Source: [Pseudomonas] carboxydohydrogena | GTDB lineage: Bacteria > Pseudomonadota > Alphaproteobacteria > Rhizobiales > Xanthobacteraceae | Direction of reading: 5' to 3' | Length of the DNA: 64,000 bases | NCBI RefSeq assembly: GCF_029030725.1 | Contig: NZ_CP113162.1 | Coordinates: forward strand, 434,001 to 498,000 | Part shown: positions 17,025-25,247 of the stretch, in pieces | How the letters are laid out: each line of letters begins with the position of its first letter | Position numbering within the stretch: the stretch's first letter is position 1 | Program-made: the position numbers and the translations under genes | The notes under the pieces: generated by a model | The model's database searches: none | What the model was told of the DNA's origin: nothing | Seen by the model: the letters and a program-made list of their open reading frames with translations, nothing else

Positions 17025-17588
17025 TTGCGCCATCGACTAATTGATCTGATGGACGGTCAAAGGGTTCTCTCGGGCGCCATCCCGGGACGCCGATTGCTGA
17101 GCGCCTTGATCACGGCAACGCCCTCGGCCGGCACCCCGACCTTGGCGTTTCTGGATTTCGAAGGCGTCGAGGTTGCCACGGCGTCGTTCCTGCGCGAGTC
17201 GGTGATTGGCTTCCGCGACTACGCCCGACAGGCGCTGCCGAACATCTACCCGGTCGCTGCCAACCTGCCCGCCGCCGTCGCGGAGGAGTTAGACTTTTTC
17301 GTCCGTGCGCGCGGTGATGTCGTCCTGACCTGCGATCTCGATGCGCAGGGTAAGGTCGTCGCCTCTCGCTTGTTCGGCGATCTCGATCCAGCGCAGCGCG
17401 CCACCTTCGATGCCGTCCGCGAGGTCGGCGCGATCTCCGCGCCCGAGCTCGCCGCGCGCTTCGCCGACCAGCCAATAGGCCCGACGGCGTGGAACAACCG
17501 GCTCTCCGCGCTCGCAAACAAGGGCCTGCTGATCGAGCGGCGGCAGGGCAAGTCCAAATCCTTCAGCCCGCTTCTGGAGATTGCTTGA
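17025..17588 (+). CDS. STAS-like (DUF4325) protein with C-terminal winged helix
   Basis: A 187-residue protein. The N-terminal half resembles the STAS-like DUF4325 domain, with a hydrophobic strand then helix in 'LAFLDFEGVEVATASFLRES'. The C-terminal 60 residues form a probable winged helix ('FDAVREVGAISAPELAARFA', then 'NNRLSALANKGLLIERRQGK'). STAS-like domains are partner proteins of GHKL ATPases, and one is encoded at 19057-19896 on the opposite strand. The TTG start at 17025 has GTGAGGA seven bases upstream; an ATG at 17049 is possible. The first gene of a three-gene rightward run. Cellular role unknown; partner-switching control is inference. Confidence 0.7.
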   Translation: MRHRLIDLMDGQRVLSGAIPGRRLLSALITATPSAGTPTLAFLDFEGVEVATASFLRESVIGFRDYARQALPNIYPVAANLPAAVAEELDFFVRARGDVVLTCDLDAQGKVVASRLFGDLDPAQRATFDAVREVGAISAPELAARFADQPIGPTAWNNRLSALANKGLLIERRQGKSKSFSPLLEIA

Positions 17589-17938
17589 TGGGCCTCGACT
17601 ATATCCGGGCCCAGACGGGCAAGCCGTGGCGCAAGCGGTGGGATGGCGGTCTTGATCGCCTGAAGACGCCGACTCTTCTTGACCTGACGATGTCGGACGC
17701 GTCGCGGGTGGTGACGGCGAAGCTCGACCCCGCTGCGCGCGTCAAGGCCGGCGACAAGCTGATCGTCCAAAGCACCGCCGACGGGCTCGTCGTCAGCGAC
17801 GGCTTGCGATCGGTGGGGCGCATTGAAAATCCAACGGCGGAGATGACGGCGGCCGTCCACGACAGCGGCGGCTATGCCGAGGGCGAGCTTCAGCGCGTCG
17901 GGTTGTTCGGCGACACCGCGGAGATCGCCGTCAAATGA
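17588..17938 (+). CDS. Hypothetical protein, 117 aa
   Basis: A 117-residue soluble protein with no membrane segment or signal. The C-terminal two thirds is rich in short beta strands ('KAGDKLIVQSTADGLVVSDG', 'GELQRVGLFGDTAEIAVK') and looks like a small barrel. The ATG overlaps the preceding stop (TGATG), and its own stop overlaps the next start by four bases, so it is translationally coupled on both sides. I do not recognise a family. Coupling implies it works with the STAS-like and Cys-rich proteins. Confidence 0.65.
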   Translation: MGLDYIRAQTGKPWRKRWDGGLDRLKTPTLLDLTMSDASRVVTAKLDPAARVKAGDKLIVQSTADGLVVSDGLRSVGRIENPTAEMTAAVHDSGGYAEGELQRVGLFGDTAEIAVK

Positions 17939-19206
17939 ACCGCCGGCCTGCCCACGAACCCTCGCGTCAGTTCCCGCAGCCGCAGCGGCTGTGGGACGAC
18001 GCGGCGCATCATGCGCCATCGCTGGGCTGTCCAACCTGCCTCGAGCGCGATCGCTGCGGCGGCGTCCATACCGATGCCGGTATCCTCGACTGCCACGATC
18101 TTTGCACCTGCGCCGACAAGGCGAAGTGCGACATGGTGTGTCGGTTTAACCTCAGCCTTTTCGTTGCGCGCATGCGTGAGGTCAAAGGGCTCGGCTTCAA
18201 CAATGCGCCGCGGACGCACGCCAACGGCGTGCCGAAAATTCCGCTCGTCGTGCCGTTTGTCGATCACCGATATGGCCGCGCCGCGATTCTCGACGAGCCT
18301 GTCGTCGCGATCTCGCTCTATGAGTTGGTCAACATGGCGACCGGCAAGGTCCATGTCGGCTCTCGCGCGGAGCTCGCCGCGCGGTTTCTCATTCCCGACG
18401 GTGCGCAGATCGTGGTCAGCGGGGTCGGCAAGGACGGGCCGATCGAGCGTTGGTGGGAGTTGACGGACCGCGGATCGATCCTGGCGGCGTTGAGGCACCT
18501 CGGGGTCACTCTCGTCACCACGCCGAACTATAGCGTGCTGACCGACGTGCCGCGCACCGACAACCTCCATGCGATGAAGCGGATTTTGTTGGCGTGGACC
18601 GAGATGGCGGCGGCCGGGCTGCCGGCGGCGTTGCATCTGAACGGGCGGACCGAGCACGATTATTCGCGCTGGGGCGACTTGATCGCCGGCCGGCCGGAGA
18701 TCGAGGTCGTGGCGTTCGAGTTCGCGACCGGCTGTGGTCGGGGCGAGCGGATCGATTGGCATGTCGCGCAGCTCTGCGCGCTTGCCCGGCGCGTCGGGCG
18801 ACCCCTGTCAATCATTGTTCGTGGCGGCGGGCGCAAGCTCGACGTTCTGCGGCAGCACTTCGCACAAGTGAACCTGATCGAGACCGAGGCATTCGCCCGC
18901 ACCATTCGGCGGCGAAGGGCCTATTTGACTGAAGCGGGGCGGCTGAAGTGGGCGAAGTTCGCGACGCCGGTCGGCGCGCCGATCGACGACTTGTTCGCGC
19001 ACAATGTGAGCTTGGTGCGCGCCGCTTACGAGGCGCCACGCCATCCGGCGCTCGCTTCACGATCCCTGCCGGGGCGGCCCCGGCGCGCAGCGCACGCTAA
19101 CGACGAGTCCGTCGAGCCACGCCTTCTGCGCGAGCTCGACCTCCCCGGTGAGGCTGGGGGCGTCGCCGCACAGCCGCAGCGCGTGGTCGCCACTGCGAAA
19201 TCGTAG
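17935..19206 (+). CDS. Cysteine-rich protein of unknown function, 423 aa
   Basis: A 423-residue soluble protein. Residues about 32-70 hold eight cysteines in the order CX2C, CX5C, then a spaced group CX3CX1CX5CX3C, suggesting an iron-sulfur or zinc cluster. The rest alternates strands and helices ('VVAFEFATGCGRGERIDWHV', 'LSIIVRGGGRKLDVL') like an alpha/beta barrel. It is the third gene of a coupled run (overlap four bases with the 117-aa gene). The last 150 bases overlap, antisense, the 3' end of the GHKL ATPase gene. I cannot name its family; DUF4417-like proteins are a possibility worth testing. Confidence 0.65.
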   Translation: MNRRPAHEPSRQFPQPQRLWDDAAHHAPSLGCPTCLERDRCGGVHTDAGILDCHDLCTCADKAKCDMVCRFNLSLFVARMREVKGLGFNNAPRTHANGVPKIPLVVPFVDHRYGRAAILDEPVVAISLYELVNMATGKVHVGSRAELAARFLIPDGAQIVVSGVGKDGPIERWWELTDRGSILAALRHLGVTLVTTPNYSVLTDVPRTDNLHAMKRILLAWTEMAAAGLPAALHLNGRTEHDYSRWGDLIAGRPEIEVVAFEFATGCGRGERIDWHVAQLCALARRVGRPLSIIVRGGGRKLDVLRQHFAQVNLIETEAFARTIRRRRAYLTEAGRLKWAKFATPVGAPIDDLFAHNVSLVRAAYEAPRHPALASRSLPGRPRRAAHANDESVEPRLLRELDLPGEAGGVAAQPQRVVATAKS

Positions 19207-19896
19207 CTCGGCGGCATGGTGAGCGAGCGCACGAAACAACTGACCGATGCCGTAGCCATGGCCCGTGCTGCGCGCGTAACGCGACGCGCCGTCGGAAACG
19301 GCCACGCGCAGCGCCGCTCCCGAATCGGAGAGATGCGCGAACTCAGGGTTCTCGCGCAGGCTGGCGAGCACGCCGCGCCCTGCGTCGGCGACGACGAGCT
19401 CGAACGCACCATTACCGGCGCCGTAAGCGAGCAGTCCGCTGGCAGGGCGGGCGCTGTGCTCGAACACATTGTCCTGCAGTTCACCGATCGCGCCCATGAG
19501 GCCGGTCACCAAACTCCTTGGCAGGCCTGCGGTGACGCCAGCGTTTTCGGCATGTTTGACCCATTGGTCCCAGAGGGCGTTGTCAGCGCCGGCAGACAGA
19601 TCGAAACGGCTGAGCGGAAAGACACCAGCCCGATCATGCGCGCCGGCGCCGCTGACCGCGCCATCGCACAGCGCGCGTTCGACCTGATGGAAGATCGGCG
19701 GCTCTATCGTCACGCCGCGATAAGCGTCGGGCGTCGCCAGGTGAGCGATGGCAAGCTCGATCAGAGGGCCAATAAGGCCGGATCGAGCGAGGGTCAGCGG
19801 CGGCAACTGCGGCAGGCGGCCGGCCACGGCTTGCCACAGCAGGTCGTCGGCCGCCTCAAAAGTCGCATCGATGCGGCGTTGCTCCCCCTCGCTCAA
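19057..19896 (-). CDS. GHKL-type ATPase (anti-sigma or kinase-like)
   Basis: A 279-residue protein with a GHKL ATP-binding fold in its second half. The N box is 'GELQDNVFEHS' (about 138-148, with Glu, Asp and Asn in place); the G1 box is 'DAGRGV' (171-176); and the G2 box is 'GHGYGIG' (212-218). There is no phospho-acceptor His domain or membrane segment, so it is not a standard sensor kinase; it resembles anti-sigma-like ATPases that pair with STAS proteins. Its N-terminal 130 residues are unassigned. It faces the STAS-like operon and overlaps its last gene by 150 bases, and it is divergent from the Gabija-like pair. Confidence 0.75.
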   Translation of the reverse strand: MSEGEQRRIDATFEAADDLLWQAVAGRLPQLPPLTLARSGLIGPLIELAIAHLATPDAYRGVTIEPPIFHQVERALCDGAVSGAGAHDRAGVFPLSRFDLSAGADNALWDQWVKHAENAGVTAGLPRSLVTGLMGAIGELQDNVFEHSARPASGLLAYGAGNGAFELVVADAGRGVLASLRENPEFAHLSDSGAALRVAVSDGASRYARSTGHGYGIGQLFRALAHHAAELRFRSGDHALRLCGDAPSLTGEVELAQKAWLDGLVVSVRCAPGPPRQGS

Positions 19897-20047
19897 GGAT
19901 GCTCCCGTCTTCCCCGGTCCAACCGGCCCGTAGATTCGAGCCTTTATTCTATCAACGAATCTCGAGGTTTTCGTCGGGCTTTCGGACGCGCAACTTCGAA
20001 AGCCCTTGGCATTTCAACTGCTTCCCCCATGCTCGAAGGTAATTCCC

Positions 20048-22030
20048 TTGCGTCTTGAAAGCGTCACCCTATCCGGCTTCCGCTGCTTCGGCCCAGATCC
20101 GATCACAGTGTCCCTCGGCGCCGAGATCACCGCGGTGGTCGGCCCGAACGCGGCCGGCAAGACCGCACTCCTCCAGGCGCTCGTCAAGCTGTTCGGGGTC
20201 AGTCGCGCGCAGCGCACAATCGATCGATCCGATTTTCACCTGGCCGCCGACGCCGATCCCGACGATCTGGAGCCCAAGAATCTTGTGATCGATGTCCTGG
20301 TCGTGCTGCCGGAATTGGCGGACGGCACCGCGACACCGGAAACCGTCGCGCCATCGTTCCGGCACATGCTGATCACGCGCAAGGACAAGGCGCCTGTTTG
20401 CCGGCTGCGGCTCGAAGCGCGATGGGAAGACGATGGGACGGTCGAAGGCGAGGTGTCGCAGGAACTGTACTGGGTCGATACCCTCGACGACGATCCCAAG
20501 GATGATAAGAAGCATGCCGTCGCGGCCGCCGATCGCGCGCTGATCCAGCTCTACTACACCCCAGCCAATCGCGATGCTGGCGCGCAGGTCCGCGCGACGG
20601 CTGGCGCTCTGGCCGCGCGGCTGCTTCGCGCAATCGAATGGTCAGACGTTGCGCGCGAAAGCGTCGAGGAGGCGAGCGAGAGTCTGGCGGATGCCTTCGA
20701 AGGTGAAGCCGCGATCACGGCGATCGGCAAGGCGCTACAAAAACGCTGGGCGACGCTGCACGACGAGAAGGTCGATACGAAGCCGCGCCTGAGCCTGGTG
20801 AGCCGCCGCTTCGAAGAGGTGGTCAGCAAGATCGCGGTCATCTTCGAGCAAGGCCCGGACGGTTATGAGCGCGGGCTCGACGCGCTCAGCGACGGTCAGC
20901 AGTCGCTGTTCTACTTCGCTCTTGTCGCCGCTGTGTTCGACATGGAGCGGCAGGTTGCAACAGGCAAAGTCTCCGGGTTTCACAAGGATCAACTGCGCAT
21001 TCCGGCACTGTCGATCTTCGCGCTCGAGGAGCCGGAAAACCACCTGTCGCCCTACTTCCTCGCGCGCATCGTGCGCCAGGTCCGTTCGCTCACCGAAGAA
21101 GGCAGTGCGCAGGCGCTCCTCACCAGCCATTCGCCGGCGGTGCTCAGCCGCGTCAAGCCGATTGAGGTTCGCTATTGCCGGTGCGATCCAAAGACCCGAG
21201 TTTCCTCGGTCAGGAAGATTAAGCTGCCGACCAGCGCCAGCGAGGAAGGCAAGTTTGTTCGCGGGGCGATGCTGGCCTTTCCCGAGCTCTATTTTGCGCG
21301 CTTCGTGCTGCTGGTCGAAGGCGATTCCGAGCGTGTCGTCCTTCCCCGACTCGCGGAGGCGCTCGATCTGCTGATCGATCCCGCCTTTGTGGCCATCGTC
21401 CCGCTCGGCGGTCGCCATGTTCAGCATTTCTGGCGGCTGCTGTCGCAGCTCGATATCCCCTATGCAACCTTGCTCGATCTCGACCTCGGCCGGGCTGGAG
21501 GCGGTTTTGGGCGCATCAAGACCGCGATCGCGAACCTGATCGAAGCGGGAGCCTCTAAAGCCGAGTTGCTTAAGACCGACAAAGGCGTGCTGACCGACGC
21601 CGAGTTTGCCGCCATGCACACCTGGCAAGATGCAGAGGATCGGAAGATCCTGCGTGGCTGGATCGATTGTCTCAAGAAGCACTCCGTCTTCTTCTCGGAG
21701 CCGCTCGATCTTGACTTGGCGATGTTGGCGGCATTCCCGAAGGCATATGAGGCCGTTATTCCGAAAGGCGGTGGGCCGAAGATGACCGCCGAGAAGGCGG
21801 CCGAGGCCGTGCTCGGGACCTCAGGCCCCGGCACGACAATCTACACGGGGCCATACAAGGATTACCCGCCGCTCTTTTCGGCCTATCGCTATCATTTCCT
21901 GACCCAGAGCAAGCCGGCGACCCACTTGGCCGCGCTCACGCATATCAAGGAGAGCGAGCTCAAAGCGGACATGCCGCCGGTGCTTGCCGAAGTCCTCGCG
22001 CATATCGCGAAGAGTCTGAGGCGGGACTGA
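20048..22030 (+). CDS. gajA: Gabija-like OLD-family ATPase/TOPRIM nuclease
   Basis: About 660 residues. The ATPase half shows Walker A 'GPNAAGKT' (32-39), an ABC-like signature 'LSDGQQSLFYF', Walker B 'ALEEPENHLS' and an H-loop 'LLTSHSPAV'. A TOPRIM nuclease half follows, with 'LLVEGDSERVVLPRL' (the conserved Glu) and 'DLDLG' (the Asp pair). This is the architecture of OLD nucleases, and a UvrD-like helicase gene follows after two bases, the arrangement of Gabija. GajA nicks DNA when nucleotides are depleted during phage attack. TTG 20048 fits an AAGG site upstream; TTG 20006 is the alternative. It is longer than the usual 580 residues. Confidence 0.85.
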   Translation: MRLESVTLSGFRCFGPDPITVSLGAEITAVVGPNAAGKTALLQALVKLFGVSRAQRTIDRSDFHLAADADPDDLEPKNLVIDVLVVLPELADGTATPETVAPSFRHMLITRKDKAPVCRLRLEARWEDDGTVEGEVSQELYWVDTLDDDPKDDKKHAVAAADRALIQLYYTPANRDAGAQVRATAGALAARLLRAIEWSDVARESVEEASESLADAFEGEAAITAIGKALQKRWATLHDEKVDTKPRLSLVSRRFEEVVSKIAVIFEQGPDGYERGLDALSDGQQSLFYFALVAAVFDMERQVATGKVSGFHKDQLRIPALSIFALEEPENHLSPYFLARIVRQVRSLTEEGSAQALLTSHSPAVLSRVKPIEVRYCRCDPKTRVSSVRKIKLPTSASEEGKFVRGAMLAFPELYFARFVLLVEGDSERVVLPRLAEALDLLIDPAFVAIVPLGGRHVQHFWRLLSQLDIPYATLLDLDLGRAGGGFGRIKTAIANLIEAGASKAELLKTDKGVLTDAEFAAMHTWQDAEDRKILRGWIDCLKKHSVFFSEPLDLDLAMLAAFPKAYEAVIPKGGGPKMTAEKAAEAVLGTSGPGTTIYTGPYKDYPPLFSAYRYHFLTQSKPATHLAALTHIKESELKADMPPVLAEVLAHIAKSLRRD

Positions 22031-22032
22031 CC

Positions 22033-23937
22033 ATGAGCGTCCTGGCACGGCGGGTGCGCCCCGAGGATTGGACTCCGATCGGCGTCGACGAACTAGAGGC
22101 GAACGCGATGACCGTGGTGCGTTCGGCTGGGAATAGATCGGTGATCGCCGGCCCAGGGGCCGGCAAGACCGAGTTGTTGGCGCAGCGCGCCGCCTACCTT
22201 CTGCAAACGGGGACGTCGCCGGCGCCGCAGCGGATTCTCGCCATCAGCTTCAAACGCGACGCCGCGTCGAATCTGGGCGCGCGCGTGCGCAAACGTTGCC
22301 ATCGTCAGCATGCGGGTCGTTTCGATTCGATGACCTTCGACGCGTTCGCAAAGGGCCTGCTCGATCGCTTTGGGCAGGCGCTGCCGGAGCGGTGGCGGCC
22401 ATCACCAGATTACGAGATCATGTTTCCGACCGACCGCGGCTACCGCGATTTCCTCCAGCAGTCGCTTGGCGCGCCGCCCAAATCTGTCGGCACCTTTGCC
22501 GACATCATGGCGCTGACCGTGAAGCAGTTCGAGCGACGCCACCTCTTCGGATCGCCCTTGCCGGTCGACGGCTGGTCCGAGCCCTCGCCGGGAGAATGGG
22601 CGGCCGATCAATATTGGCAGTCGTCGCTGCACGGCGGCAAGAAAAGCCATCTGTCATTTCCGATGATCGGCCGTCTCGCCGAACTGCTGCTCCGGCTCAA
22701 TCCGATGGCGCGAGATGCGTTGCGGCTGACGTATTCGCACCTGTTCATGGATGAGTTCCAGGACACGACGCAGGTTCAGTACGATCTGGTTCGCGCGATA
22801 TTTCTTGGAGGCAGCACGATCGTCACCGCGGTTGGCGACAATAAGCAGCAGATCATGCGCTGGGCTATGGCGATGGACGATCCGTTCGCGGCGTTCGACT
22901 CGGACTTCAAGTCAAAGCGCACCCCCCTCTACAACAATTACCGATCCTCTCCCGAGCTTGTCCGGATCCAGCACGTACTCGCGCAGGCGCTCGACGCGAA
23001 GTCGGTGAAGCCTGTTTCGAAAACCAGCGCAACGATTTCGGGCGACAGCTGTGCGATCTGGGATTTTTCGTCGCCGGAGCGAGAAGCGGAAAGGCTGGCT
23101 GCGTTCGTCGCTTCCGAGATGAAAGTGCACGATCTTGGGCCACGTGATTTCGTGCTACTCGTGCGCCAGAAGGCCGCCGACTATGCGGCCGTGTTGCAAC
23201 CTGCCTTCGCTGCGGCTGGCATCCCGCTGCGCAACGAGGCCGGGCAAGCGGGCGCGATGATGTTGCAAGAATTGCTCGCGGAGGAGGCTTCCGAGCTCAT
23301 CATCTCCGTGCTGCGGCTGGCGATGACGAAGCGTGCCGGCCGGCATTGGACTGAATGTCAGGAGGCCCTTGGTTCGCTGCGCGGTATTGGACCGGACGAC
23401 GAGATCGAACAGGATCGCTTCGCGAAGGAGTTGGACGCTTTCGCGATGCATCTCGGTCGCGACTACCCGACACCGCCGCCGGCCGGGCCCGCGGCGCGCA
23501 AGCTGATAGACGATGTGCTTGGCTTTATCGGTCGCAGCAGGCTGGTTGCAGCGCATCCGGTTTATGGTCAGGGCGACTGGCTGGAGAAGGTGCTCACGTC
23601 GGCAGCGACGCACCTTGCTCAGTCCGCCTCAGGTACGAGTGATTGGACAGCGGCGCTTGATTCCTACGAGGGACTTCATGCGATTCCGCTGATGACGATC
23701 CACAAGAGCAAGGGACTCGAATATCACACGGTGATCTTCGTTGGGCTCGACGACGGCGCCTGGTGGAGCTTTTCAGATGATCAGGTGGAGGCGACGGCGG
23801 GCTTCTTCGTTGCGTTCACGCGCGCCAAGCAACGGGTCGTGTTCACCTACTGCGCGAGGCGCGGAACGCGCACCAAGATCGCTACGCTCTACGAGTTGCT
23901 CGCGCAGGCTGGTGTACAGACTTTCAAGATAGGCTGA
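22033..23937 (+). CDS. gajB: Gabija-like UvrD/Rep-family helicase
   Basis: A 634-residue superfamily 1 helicase. Motif I is 'AGPGAGKTELLAQRAAYLL' (from about residue 39); motif II is 'MDEFQDTTQVQYDLV'; motif III is 'AVGDNKQQIMRWA'; motif IV region is 'NNYRSSPELV'; and motif V/VI regions are 'TIHKSKGLEYHTVIFVGLDD' and 'FVAFTRAKQRV'. All catalytic residues look intact. It starts two bases after the nuclease gene and ends the pair. In Gabija the helicase senses unwound DNA ends and stimulates the GajA nuclease. It is longer than the classical GajB (about 490 residues), so a divergent Gabija subtype is likely. Confidence 0.85.
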   Translation: MSVLARRVRPEDWTPIGVDELEANAMTVVRSAGNRSVIAGPGAGKTELLAQRAAYLLQTGTSPAPQRILAISFKRDAASNLGARVRKRCHRQHAGRFDSMTFDAFAKGLLDRFGQALPERWRPSPDYEIMFPTDRGYRDFLQQSLGAPPKSVGTFADIMALTVKQFERRHLFGSPLPVDGWSEPSPGEWAADQYWQSSLHGGKKSHLSFPMIGRLAELLLRLNPMARDALRLTYSHLFMDEFQDTTQVQYDLVRAIFLGGSTIVTAVGDNKQQIMRWAMAMDDPFAAFDSDFKSKRTPLYNNYRSSPELVRIQHVLAQALDAKSVKPVSKTSATISGDSCAIWDFSSPEREAERLAAFVASEMKVHDLGPRDFVLLVRQKAADYAAVLQPAFAAAGIPLRNEAGQAGAMMLQELLAEEASELIISVLRLAMTKRAGRHWTECQEALGSLRGIGPDDEIEQDRFAKELDAFAMHLGRDYPTPPPAGPAARKLIDDVLGFIGRSRLVAAHPVYGQGDWLEKVLTSAATHLAQSASGTSDWTAALDSYEGLHAIPLMTIHKSKGLEYHTVIFVGLDDGAWWSFSDDQVEATAGFFVAFTRAKQRVVFTYCARRGTRTKIATLYELLAQAGVQTFKIG

Positions 23938-23949
23938 ACCGCAGCGCTC

Positions 23950-24110
23950 CTAGAAATACACGACATCCTGATCGAGGAGGTTCGCCAGAACATCCGACTT
24001 TGGGCGCGACGAATTCCCGGCCAGTGCGACCAAGACGGATGCGAATCACGTCGCCAACCGCAGATAGCACCCGGACAAGCTGCGCACGCCTTCGCCGAAG
24101 CTAGCCGGGT
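23950..24110 (-). pseudogene. Possible degraded gene end between gajB and the zincin gene
   Basis: On the minus strand a frame ends '...NSSRPKSDVLANLLDQDVVYF' then TAG. Upstream it reads back through one in-frame TGA to a coding-like stretch 'SFGEGVRSLSGCYLRLAT'. No ribosome site or start is visible. It could be the end of a decayed gene; the evidence is weak and rests on amino-acid texture only. Confidence 0.3.
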
Positions 24111-24133
24111 CAGGGGCTCAGTGTCTCGAGCGT

Positions 24134-25192
24134 CTAAAGATCGTGGAACCCGGTGTAGGGCATGTCGACATAGATTCCGTCGCCATGCGCACGCGTGTAC
24201 ATTCCGTTCTGGTTGAGAAGCCGTTCCAACACCTCGATCAACGGATCATAGATTTCTTGATCGATCCATTCCTCAAGATCGAAGAATGGCTGGACTGCGT
24301 CTCGACAAGCGTCAAGCATCCATCCGGAGGGATAGCCGGCGAGCTCCTCGAGCTTGGCGCGGTAGCGAGCTGCAAGTTCGGGATGATCGTCGGCCTTCGC
24401 CTCAACCCAGTCGGCGTGACCGAGGCCATATCCGATCGCTTGGAATAGGAACGTTAGCCGCTCGACCACCACTGGCCAGTATTTATCCATGTCCCCGTGC
24501 AGGCGATAGCTCAGGCGTGCCGACCGAATCTGATCATCCACGTCTTTCATCGCCTTACCCAGCATTTCGAGGAGATCAAGCCCGTGTTCGGGCGCTGCCC
24601 AGGCGGCGCGACGTTGTGCAGAGTACTCGGATTGGCACGGGTTCACGATCGGCTGAAGGTTGGCATCTCTCCCATTCCTGGGTTTCGCCGCTCGCCAGCC
24701 ACCGGGATAGGTTCGAGTAAACAACCGCAAATCGTTAACGTGAACCAACTCATGGACAAAGGTTTGGAGAGCCAGCTTATGCTCGGGGTGATCCGTCTGG
24801 TTTAGCTGGCGCACCAATCCGGTCCAGATCACGACGACACTCCAGATCTCGTCGTTGTGGATCACATGGACAGCCATGGCGCCACCCTGACCATACTCGT
24901 TTGCCGTCGGCGCTGCCGGCGGGATGCCGTCTCCGCGATCGACACTCGCAAGCGCCTCAGCATAGTCCCAACCGATGATGATCGATTTCAGGCGGCTTAG
25001 ATCCAGATAGCGCGAGAGCTCCTTCGCGAGCGACATCACACCCTCGCCAAACTCTCGTGCCTGGGCTTCGTTGTCGTTCTCCCAGCCGCGAATGTTGACG
25101 GAGCAGCTTGGGGGAAGAGTTTCGACAGGTGGCTCGTCGGGCCCGGCGATAGACACACCATTGTCAGGCTGATTTTGCTCTTTGTTCTGCAC
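24134..25192 (-). CDS. Zincin-type metalloprotease-like protein, candidate CBASS-linked effector
   Basis: A 352-residue soluble protein with a zinc-protease signature 'HELVH' at residues 147-151 inside 'LQTFVHELVHVNDLRLF'. A downstream Glu in 'CQSEYSAQRRAAW' could be the third zinc ligand. No signal peptide or membrane helix is present, so it would act in the cytoplasm. It lies 55 bases after the DUF6602 gene and in the same direction as the CBASS genes, making it the last member of a probable six-gene transcript. I do not recognise a named family, and a protease role in CBASS is inference from position and motif. Confidence 0.65.
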   Translation of the reverse strand: MQNKEQNQPDNGVSIAGPDEPPVETLPPSCSVNIRGWENDNEAQAREFGEGVMSLAKELSRYLDLSRLKSIIIGWDYAEALASVDRGDGIPPAAPTANEYGQGGAMAVHVIHNDEIWSVVVIWTGLVRQLNQTDHPEHKLALQTFVHELVHVNDLRLFTRTYPGGWRAAKPRNGRDANLQPIVNPCQSEYSAQRRAAWAAPEHGLDLLEMLGKAMKDVDDQIRSARLSYRLHGDMDKYWPVVVERLTFLFQAIGYGLGHADWVEAKADDHPELAARYRAKLEELAGYPSGWMLDACRDAVQPFFDLEEWIDQEIYDPLIEVLERLLNQNGMYTRAHGDGIYVDMPYTGFHDL

Positions 25193-25247
25193 TAGGCTTC
25201 TTCTTTAGCTTGCGGCGAACGCACTGCCACCTAGCCTCGCCTCAGGG

